Below, piece by piece: positions 9,291-14,030 of a stretch of DNA of 14,030 nucleotides. The DNA is taken from positions 1 through 14,030 of the forward strand of contig JAJYPQ010000060.1 of the NCBI GenBank assembly GCA_021795255.1, in the 5' to 3' direction. This DNA comes from Pseudomonadota bacterium (GTDB lineage Bacteria; Pseudomonadota; Gammaproteobacteria; Acidiferrobacterales; Acidiferrobacteraceae). The notes below the pieces were generated by a model. The model was given only the letters and a program-made list of their open reading frames with translations, ran no database searches and was not told where the DNA came from. The position numbers were made by a program, and so were the translations under genes. Numbering within the stretch: position 1 is the stretch's first letter; each line of letters begins with the position of its first letter.

Positions 9291-9608
9291 TCAAGCCTTT
9301 ACGCCTGCGACAAGTTTTTGCAATTCCCCCTTCTCGTACAACTCAGTGATGATATCGCAACCACCGATGAACTCGCCACGAATATAGAGCTGGGGGATAG
9401 TCGGCCAATTGGAGAATCGCTTCACACCCTCGCGGACCTCCTGATCGGCCAACACGTCAACGCCCTTAAACTGGGCGCCGCACGCCTTGAGGAGCTGAAC
9501 CGACTTACCCGAGAACCCGCATTGCGGAAACTGCGGGGTTCCCTTCATATAAAGAACGATATCGTTCTCACTCACCTGCTGACGAATACGGTCTTCAATC
9601 GTGCTCAT
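9291..9608 (-). CDS. grxD: Monothiol CGFS glutaredoxin (Grx4/GrxD family)
   Basis: A 105-aa monothiol glutaredoxin that in known members holds a [2Fe-2S] cluster with glutathione and passes it to apo-proteins or forms heterodimers with BolA proteins. The CGFS active site (30-33) is preceded by K22 of YMKGTPQFPQ (20-29). WPTIPQLY (68-75, cis-Pro glutathione site) and GGCDI (82-86) complete the glutathione-binding surface. Length is typical of single-domain bacterial CGFS proteins. ATG 9608 has GGAG ten bases upstream and lies 32 bases after ibaG, with which it likely works. Its stop is followed by the terminator/attenuator region before murA. Confidence 0.95.
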   Translation of the reverse strand: MSTIEDRIRQQVSENDIVLYMKGTPQFPQCGFSGKSVQLLKACGAQFKGVDVLADQEVREGVKRFSNWPTIPQLYIRGEFIGGCDIITELYEKGELQKLVAGVKA

Positions 9609-9640
9609 GATGTGTTCGCTCCGGTACGAGGGCCGCCTGA

Positions 9641-9862
9641 CTATTCGGGCAACACCGTCTTGAGTGATAGGGCGTGGATCTGCTCGCGCATTCGGTCGCC
9701 CAGGATCGCATAGACCAGCTGGTGCTGCTGAATACGGCTCTTCCCGACAAAGGCGTCCGAGGATACGACGGCCTCAAAATGATGGCCATCCCCACTGACT
9801 TCTACCCGCGCGCCTGGTATGCCGACCTCTATAAGGCCCTTAATGTCTTCTGGCGTTATCAT
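9641..9862 (-). CDS. ibaG: BolA-family protein IbaG (YrbA)
   Basis: A 73-aa BolA-fold protein. IbaG and BolA paralogues bind CGFS glutaredoxins and share [2Fe-2S] clusters; IbaG of E. coli is acid-stress linked and sits next to murA, as here. The sequence shows GDGHHFEAVVVS-like strand residues (24-34), GKSRIQQHQLVYAILGD (40-56) and the IHALSLKT motif (62-69) with the invariant H63. The short length and its position near murA favour IbaG over BolA itself. ATG 9862 has only a weak SD; a 5-codon open frame at 9859-9876 overlaps its ATG. It sits 56 bases after yadH and 32 before grxD. Confidence 0.9.
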   Translation of the reverse strand: MITPEDIKGLIEVGIPGARVEVSGDGHHFEAVVSSDAFVGKSRIQQHQLVYAILGDRMREQIHALSLKTVLPE

Positions 9863-9918
9863 AGCACCGATCCCATCTAACCTTTAAGGATACCCGCCTC
9901 GGGCCCGGGATGAAAGAG

Positions 9919-10674
9919 CTAGTTCCTGAGCCGGTAACCCCGCCCGACCAACGTGAGCGCTAGCACCGACACAAGGATCAAAAAGCCCGCTACCACCCCC
10001 AAGCTGACAAATGGGGGCACGTCCGAGGTCCCGAAAAAGCCATACCGAAACCCATCTATCATATAGAGCAAGGGATTAGCCTGGGAAAGCGCCCGCCAAA
10101 CGGGCGGCAAAGCGCGCAGAGAGTAGAACACCCCGCTTAAAAAGGACAGGGGAACGACCACAAAATTTTGAAAGCCCGCAAGCTGGTCGAAGCGCTCGGC
10201 CCAGATGCCCGCGATAACCCCGAGGGCACCCAATGCGGCACTGCCTAGAAGGCCAAACGCCACCAGAAAGAATGGGTGGCGTACAGGGACCGAAACGAAA
10301 AGGATCGCCGCGACATAAACTCCGACTGCCACGCACATCGCTCTGACCACAGCCGCCCCCACAAACGCCAAAAAAAACTCGAGAGTCGATAAAGGGGACA
10401 GCAAAATAAAGATCAGATTGCCCGCGATCTTCGATTGAATGAGGCTAGACGAGCTATTGGCGAAGGCATTCTGAATCATGGACATCATCATGAGCCCGGG
10501 GACCAGGAACGCCACATAGGGGACGCCGGGCAAGGCCCCCGTGCGCCCCTTGAAAGTGCTCGCAAAAACCAGGAGGTACAGAAGAGCAGTCACAACCGGA
10601 GCCAAGATCGTTTGGAATGCAACCTTATAGAACCGCAGCATTTCCTTGTAAAACAACGTGGAGAAACCGGTCAT
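9919..10674 (-). CDS. yadH: ABC-2 type transporter permease, YadH-like
   Basis: A 251-aa inner-membrane permease of the ABC-2 family with about six hydrophobic segments (roughly residues 21-40, 53-73, 98-128, 135-157, 167-188 and 222-243). The short cytoplasmic N-tail TLFYKEMLRFYK and the late ANPLLYMIDGFRYGFFG stretch (204-220) are typical of YadH/NodJ-type exporters. It pairs with the ATPase just upstream, whose stop overlaps this ATG by 4 bases; GAGG lies five bases away. The substrate of YadGH transporters is unknown to me. The position directly after mlaFEDCB suggests an envelope lipid or glycolipid role, but that is inference. The gene symbol follows similarity to E. coli YadH and is tentative. 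Confidence 0.82.
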   Translation of the reverse strand: MTGFSTLFYKEMLRFYKVAFQTILAPVVTALLYLLVFASTFKGRTGALPGVPYVAFLVPGLMMMSMIQNAFANSSSSLIQSKIAGNLIFILLSPLSTLEFFLAFVGAAVVRAMCVAVGVYVAAILFVSVPVRHPFFLVAFGLLGSAALGALGVIAGIWAERFDQLAGFQNFVVVPLSFLSGVFYSLRALPPVWRALSQANPLLYMIDGFRYGFFGTSDVPPFVSLGVVAGFLILVSVLALTLVGRGYRLRN

Positions 10675-11603
10675 TGGAGCCTCTGTGTCAATTCCAGGAA
10701 GACATCCTCCAAGTCCGCCTGCTCGGTGCTGAGATCGATGACCACGTGACCCGCGGCCCGCAGGGCCTCCAGAACTTCGGGGATCGAGTCAGTGCCCTTT
10801 TGCAACGAAAACTCAAGATGGTTTTCGCTCTGCCGGCACACCTTCGCCAAAAGCGCGGGGGGTAACGACGCGACCGGATCAAGCGTCGTGACGGAAAGCG
10901 TCTTGCGCAACGCCCGGCGCAAGAGCGCCTCTTTTGTGTCTAAGGCGGTGATCTGCCCATCCTTCATGATCGCAATGCGGTCACACAAGGACTCGGCCTC
11001 CTCCAGGTAGTGGGTCGTCAAAACGATCGTATGGCCTTCCGCATGGAGCCTGCGCACGAACGCCCACAAGGAAGCACGCAATTCGACATCGACACCGGCC
11101 GTGGGTTCGTCAAGAATTACCACCTGCGGGCGATGTACGAGGGCCTGGGCAATCAAGACCCGACGCTTCATGCCACCCGACAAGGAGCGCATATTGGCAT
11201 CGCCCTTATCCGCCAAAGCCAGGGTCGTCAACAACTCTTCACGCCAGCGTTTGTTATCATCGCCTTTCAGGCCGAAATATCCCGCCTGAATGGCCAAAAC
11301 CTCGCGTACGGTAAAAAACGGGTCAAAAACGATCTCCTGAGGCACAACGCCCAAGGCCCGACGGGCCTGGCGATAGGCCCCCACCACGTCATGGCCGCAG
11401 ATGAGGGCGCGGCCCGCATGCGCCCGCGTAAGACCGGCCAAGACATTGATGAGGGTAGATTTCCCGGCGCCGTTCGGCCCGAGCAGGCCAAAAAACTCCC
11501 CGCGCTGCACCTCAAGGTCAACCCCACGAAGGGCATGGACCGTCCCAAAACGCTTGTCGAGACCCTCGACTCTGATCGCGGCCGGGGCGCCGACTGTTTT
11601 CAT
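10671..11603 (-). CDS. yadG: ABC transporter ATP-binding protein, YadG-like
   Basis: A 310-aa cytoplasmic ATPase driving the adjacent YadH-type permease. All nucleotide-binding motifs are intact: Walker A GPNGAGKST (42-50), Q-loop Q89, signature LSGGMKRR (141-148), Walker B VVILDEPTAGVD (161-172) and H-loop H198. After about residue 225 there is the C-terminal extension seen in the ABC-2 exporter ATPases (CcmA/NodI/YadG type). I chose ATG 11603, which overlaps the mlaB stop as ATGA. The open frame runs on to 11750 inside mlaB, but the extra 49 residues lack family character. It also overlaps yadH by 4 bases, so mlaB, yadG and yadH form one coupled unit. Confidence 0.88.
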   Translation of the reverse strand: MKTVGAPAAIRVEGLDKRFGTVHALRGVDLEVQRGEFFGLLGPNGAGKSTLINVLAGLTRAHAGRALICGHDVVGAYRQARRALGVVPQEIVFDPFFTVREVLAIQAGYFGLKGDDNKRWREELLTTLALADKGDANMRSLSGGMKRRVLIAQALVHRPQVVILDEPTAGVDVELRASLWAFVRRLHAEGHTIVLTTHYLEEAESLCDRIAIMKDGQITALDTKEALLRRALRKTLSVTTLDPVASLPPALLAKVCRQSENHLEFSLQKGTDSIPEVLEALRAAGHVVIDLSTEQADLEDVFLELTQRLQ

Positions 11604-11893
11604 GTGATACCAAAAACCTGCGCTAGACCATAAACCCGCATCAGATCTTGAAGCCGCGCTGGCACGTGCGTCACCTGGAACTGGTGACCGGCCAATCGAG
11701 CGCGCCGTTCCCACTCCAGCAACAGGGCAAGAGACACCGAGTCGCCCCAATCAAGACCACTCAAATCTACCGTCACCTGTCCTTGCGCTGCGACCAGGGG
11801 GGCCGCCCATATACCCTGCGGCGGCTGGTCAATAAAGGTAACGGTTCCCTCAAGGCGATAGGTGCCCGGCCCATGAGCGACCAATTCCGCCAT
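11600..11893 (-). CDS. mlaB: STAS-domain protein MlaB
   Basis: MlaB (97 aa) is the small cytoplasmic STAS subunit that binds and stabilises MlaF in the MlaFEDB lipid transporter. It shows the STAS pattern: beta strands, VDLSGLDWGDSVSLALLLEW (42-61), and helix and strand segments ending QDLMRVYGLAQVF. The position of the functional T52 in E. coli MlaB (VDTGGLALLL) is taken by S52 (GDSVSLALLL), which keeps a hydroxyl but changes its neighbours. Its ATG shares one base with the mlaC TGA (TGATG) and its stop overlaps yadG by 4 bases. Assignment rests on domain pattern plus position at the end of mlaFEDC. Confidence 0.85.
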   Translation of the reverse strand: MAELVAHGPGTYRLEGTVTFIDQPPQGIWAAPLVAAQGQVTVDLSGLDWGDSVSLALLLEWERRARLAGHQFQVTHVPARLQDLMRVYGLAQVFGIT

Positions 11894-12519
11894 CAGGACT
11901 TCGCGCCGTTCGCGCGCTTCATGCTGGCGATCAAGCCATTAAGACCGGACCTTTGGATCTTGGTCGTATAGACCGAACGATAATTCGTAACGAGGCTCAC
12001 GCCGTCTATCGTGACATCGTAGACCTTCCAGCCGACCTTCTCATGAATAAACATATAGTCCACCGGAATATTGGACCCGCCGTTATTCTCGACGATCAGG
12101 GTCTTGACCATGACATGACGGCTGTTCGGATTCGCCCGATAAGGAAGGTAGTCGATGCGCTGCCCCGAATAACTCAAAAGCGCGGTCGCATAGGTACGCA
12201 CCATAAGAGCCGTAAATTGGGTGGTAAATGCCGTCCGCTGCTGGGGCGTTGCCGTGCGCCAATAACGTGCCAGTACCCACCGCGACATGCGCCGAAAATC
12301 AAAGTAGGGAACGATACGATGATCGACCATCGCGTATAAGGCTTGCTTATTGTGTCGATACACGCCGCGTTTATGTTCGATGAGATGCAGAATTTGATTG
12401 GTCTTCAGGTGCACAATCACGTTCGGTGGCGTAGATGGTCCGATATCCGCAAGCGCCAGCGCCGGAACCAAAAACCCCAAAAGCGCAATCAGCGATCCAT
12501 AACGTCTCATCAACATCAT
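11893..12519 (-). CDS. mlaC: Periplasmic phospholipid-binding protein MlaC
   Basis: MlaC (208 aa) ferries phospholipids across the periplasm between the outer-membrane MlaA complex and inner-membrane MlaFEDB. A Sec-type signal peptide is visible: basic MRRYG, hydrophobic core LIALLGFLVPAL, likely cleavage after ALA at residue 24. The mature part carries family segments such as VDHRIVPYFDFRRMSRWVL, QFTALMVRTYATALLSY and GWKVYDVTIDGVSLVTNYR. ATG 12519 was chosen because AAGGAG (12529-12534) lies nine bases upstream; a second ATG at 12516 is nearly equivalent, and an in-frame TTG at 12546 is unlikely. It follows mlaD after 23 bases and shares a base with mlaB. Confidence 0.93.
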   Translation of the reverse strand: MMLMRRYGSLIALLGFLVPALALADIGPSTPPNVIVHLKTNQILHLIEHKRGVYRHNKQALYAMVDHRIVPYFDFRRMSRWVLARYWRTATPQQRTAFTTQFTALMVRTYATALLSYSGQRIDYLPYRANPNSRHVMVKTLIVENNGGSNIPVDYMFIHEKVGWKVYDVTIDGVSLVTNYRSVYTTKIQRSGLNGLIASMKRANGAKS

Positions 12520-12528
12520 TAGCTCCCT

Positions 12529-12534
12529 CTCCTT
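12529..12534 (-). promoter_or_regulatory. mlaC Shine-Dalgarno
   Basis: Minus-strand AAGGAG, nine bases before ATG 12519 and twelve before ATG 12516, with a second purine block (GGGAG, 12523-12527) closer in. It lies inside the longer TTG-initiated reading and argues against it. Confidence 0.65.
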
Positions 12535-12542
12535 ATGCGGCC

Positions 12543-13001
12543 TCAACTGTGACCCGCCTTGCTGTAAAGCAATTGGCTGATAATCTGTTCGAGTATGATA
12601 GCCGACTGGGTGATGCGAATTTTACCACCGTTCTTCAAGTAGTGTCGGCTGCCACCCGGAGTCAAACTCACATACTGCTCGCCCAAAAGCCCGGCCGTGA
12701 CGATCGAGGCACTCGAATCGCGGGGGAAGCGATACTTCTTCAGGAGATGCAGGGCCACAACAGCACGATAAGTGATGGGATTCACGGTGATCGCCGCTAC
12801 TTGCCCCACACGCACTCCGGCCACAGTCACAGGCGCTTTGGACTTAAGACTGCCTATATTGTTGAAATCCGCGGTCACGGTATAGGTTTGGCCCGCGCCT
12901 AGCATATGGATGTTTCCGACCTTAAGCGCCAACATGGCAAGCGCCAAAAGGCCGGCGACCACGAACAAGCCCACCGTAAAGTCCATACTCTTCATTTGCA
13001 T
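12543..13001 (-). CDS. mlaD: MCE-domain lipid transport protein MlaD
   Basis: MlaD (152 aa) is the single-span inner-membrane MCE protein that hexamerises on the periplasmic face of MlaFEB and passes lipids to or from MlaC. The N-terminal anchor is residues 8-26 (FTVGLFVVAGLLALAMLAL). The MCE domain follows with YTVTADFNNIGSLKSKAPV (40-58), the VAGVRVGQVAAI motif (60-71) and TAGLLGEQYVSLTPGG (102-117). It is shorter than E. coli MlaD (183 aa), mostly at the C-terminal side, but the hydrophobic end helix that forms the pore (about 131-146) is present. GAGGA eight bases before ATG 13001 supports the start (an ATG at 12995 is possible). It begins 2 bases after the mlaE stop. Confidence 0.94.
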   Translation of the reverse strand: MQMKSMDFTVGLFVVAGLLALAMLALKVGNIHMLGAGQTYTVTADFNNIGSLKSKAPVTVAGVRVGQVAAITVNPITYRAVVALHLLKKYRFPRDSSASIVTAGLLGEQYVSLTPGGSRHYLKNGGKIRITQSAIILEQIISQLLYSKAGHS

Positions 13002-13003
13002 TC

Positions 13004-13804
13004 TTACAGTCCTCGCAGCATGAATGCTGTCATAATGAAGTCCAGGCCCAAAATCGCGAGCGATGAGCTCACCACAGTCCGGGTTGTCGCCCGGCTCACG
13101 CCCTCTGAGGTGGGCTTGGCGTCATAACCCTCGAATACCGCGATCCAACTGATCACAAACCCAAACACCACGCTTTTAATGAGTCCGCCGATCACGTCAT
13201 TCGTCACGCTGACGCCGCTTTGCATTTGCGACCAAAAGACTCCGCCATCAAGACCCAGGGCGCCCACCGCCACGACATAGGCGCCGAGAATCCCCACCGC
13301 GGTAAAGATCATGGCAAGCAGCGGTACCGCAATCCAACCGGCCCAAAACCGCGGCGCCACTACCCGCACAAGCGGGTCCACGGCCATCATCTCCATCCCT
13401 GCCAGTTGCTCTGTGGCCTTCATGAGCCCGATCTCGGCCGTCAGGGCCGATCCGGCCCGACCAGCAAATAACAGCGCGGTGAGGACCGGGCCCAACTCGC
13501 GGGTGAGCGACAGGGCCACCAACAAACCAAGCGAGGACTGGGCGTCATATTTGACCAAGGTGTTGTAGCCCTCGAGGGCCAAAATCATGCCCACGAACGC
13601 CCCCGACACCAAAATGATGACCAAGGTGAGGACACCCGTCATATAGAGCTGTTGCACAATCAGGCGCGCCCGCAACAAGGTCGCGCCAAGGCCAGGCACA
13701 AGGCGCACCAGAAAGAGCGTCGCCCGACCGAGCCGGCTCGTTCCGGCGATGGCCCGGCGCCCCAAGCCCTGAATGCCGGTTGTCACCCAGGTCATCGCGC
13801 TCAT
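13004..13804 (-). CDS. mlaE: Phospholipid ABC transporter permease MlaE
   Basis: MlaE (266 aa) is the inner-membrane permease of the Mla lipid transporter, dimerising under the MlaD ring. Family features are an amphipathic N-terminal region, then about five membrane segments. Typical blocks are SGAFVGMILALEGYNTL (67-83), LTRELGPVLTALLFAGRAGSA (split here as LTRELGPVLTAL, 99-110, and LFAGRAGSA, 112-120) and the EIGLMKATEQLAGMEMM coupling segment (123-139). Later comes GYDAKPTSEGVSRATTRTVV (227-246), also characteristic. ATG 13804 overlaps the mlaF stop by 4 bases and has GAGG upstream; an ATG three codons later is a possible alternative. mlaD starts 2 bases after the stop. Confidence 0.95.
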   Translation of the reverse strand: MSAMTWVTTGIQGLGRRAIAGTSRLGRATLFLVRLVPGLGATLLRARLIVQQLYMTGVLTLVIILVSGAFVGMILALEGYNTLVKYDAQSSLGLLVALSLTRELGPVLTALLFAGRAGSALTAEIGLMKATEQLAGMEMMAVDPLVRVVAPRFWAGWIAVPLLAMIFTAVGILGAYVVAVGALGLDGGVFWSQMQSGVSVTNDVIGGLIKSVVFGFVISWIAVFEGYDAKPTSEGVSRATTRTVVSSSLAILGLDFIMTAFMLRGL

Positions 13805-14030
13805 GACCGGCCCTCGGCCCTGATGTCGGCTAGGTACTCGCTGGCTGGATAATGAAACGCTACCGGCCCGTCCGGGAGTCCCGCCATGAACTGACGTACC
13901 TCGGGCGAACTGGTTTTTTGCATCTCAGCTGGCGTTCCCTCAGCGATCACATGGCCATCGCCCAAGAGATAGATGTAGTCGGCAATAGTGCAAGCCTCGG
14001 AAACGTCGTGGGTGACGATGAAGATCGGAA
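13801..14030 (-). CDS. mlaF: Phospholipid ABC transporter ATPase MlaF (5' part outside window)
   Basis: Only the last 75 codons are in the window. They read IFIVTHDVSEACTIADYIYL, which contains the ABC H-loop His after VT, then GDGHVIAEGTPAEMQ. The C-terminal tail has VRQFMAGLPDGPVAFHYPAS, close to the MlaF-specific VRQFLDGIADGPVPFRYPAG-type tail that in E. coli MlaF contacts the neighbouring subunit and MlaB. The stop overlaps mlaE by 4 bases. Walker A, the signature motif and Walker B lie beyond the window edge, so the completeness of the enzyme cannot be judged. The tail and the mlaEDCB context make MlaF rather than a generic ABC ATPase the clear call. Confidence 0.93.
   Translation of the reverse strand, partial: PIFIVTHDVSEACTIADYIYLLGDGHVIAEGTPAEMQKTSSPEVRQFMAGLPDGPVAFHYPASEYLADIRAEGRS

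Noticed and set aside
9890..9912. GC-rich palindrome (cgggcccg, 9900-9907) between yadH and ibaG as a possible terminator
   Set aside because: The stem is short, and no T tract follows on the minus strand.
11010..11633. 207-residue plus-strand open frame antisense to yadG
   Set aside because: It is antisense to an ATPase with all motifs intact and has no recognisable fold or start signal.
11604..11750. In-frame extension of the YadG ATPase to 11750
   Set aside because: It lies within mlaB, is low-complexity Ala/Ser/Arg sequence, and ATG 11603 forms a standard ATGA overlap with the mlaB stop.

Overview
The window is one strand-uniform block of housekeeping and envelope genes. All 22 genes recognised, including two cut by the window edges, lie on the minus strand. 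Read in transcription order (high to low coordinates) they are mlaF(partial)-mlaE-mlaD-mlaC-mlaB, a YadG/YadH-type ABC exporter pair, ibaG (BolA family), grxD (CGFS glutaredoxin), murA, hisG-hisD-hisC-hisB-hisH-hisA-hisF-hisI-hisE, hinT, tatA-tatB-tatC(partial). Gene content, order and GC-rich codon use point to a proteobacterium, most likely a gammaproteobacterium. An mla operon without mlaA between mlaD and mlaC fits gamma better than beta, while the murA-hisG...hisE-hinT-tatABC order is known from beta- and several gammaproteobacterial lineages. I cannot fix the genus from sequence alone; an Acidiferrobacter/Thioalkalivibrio-like sulfur oxidiser is only a guess.

Region 14030-9291 encodes envelope and redox functions. 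It holds the inner-membrane and periplasmic Mla phospholipid transport machinery (MlaF ATPase tail, MlaE permease, MlaD MCE protein, MlaC periplasmic carrier, MlaB STAS protein). Stop/start overlaps then lead into a second ABC system (YadG ATPase, YadH permease). IbaG and a monothiol CGFS glutaredoxin follow, a pair whose families form [2Fe-2S] complexes.

The 78-base gap 9213-9290 is the largest in the window and holds its only strong terminator-like hairpin (13-bp perfect stem, 7-T tract, 9235-9271). A 10-bp alternative stem (9250-9259 with 9272-9281) overlaps it and cannot form at the same time, so this may be an attenuator in front of murA rather than a simple operon end.

Region 9212-1400 is murA followed by a compact histidine operon. 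It covers nearly the whole pathway from ATP+PRPP to histidine. HisG is the short form (212 aa), which in known families needs HisZ; HisB is dehydratase-only; neither HisZ nor a histidinol-phosphate phosphatase is present in the window. Neighbouring genes overlap or abut by a few bases throughout.

Region 1397-1 holds hinT and the twin-arginine translocase tatA, tatB and the first 108 codons of tatC. TatB is odd in having an Asp at the hinge position usually held by Gly and a very arginine-rich tail.

Several starts were chosen from Shine-Dalgarno (SD) sequences and overlaps: hisA ATG 3653, hisB GTG 4891, hisD ATG 7280, hisG ATG 7915, yadG ATG 11603, mlaC ATG 12519, tatC ATG 326. No stretch over 300 bases lacks a gene. 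I see no mobile element, CRISPR array, tRNA or rRNA, and nothing that amounts to a clearly new system; the putative attenuator is the best lead.
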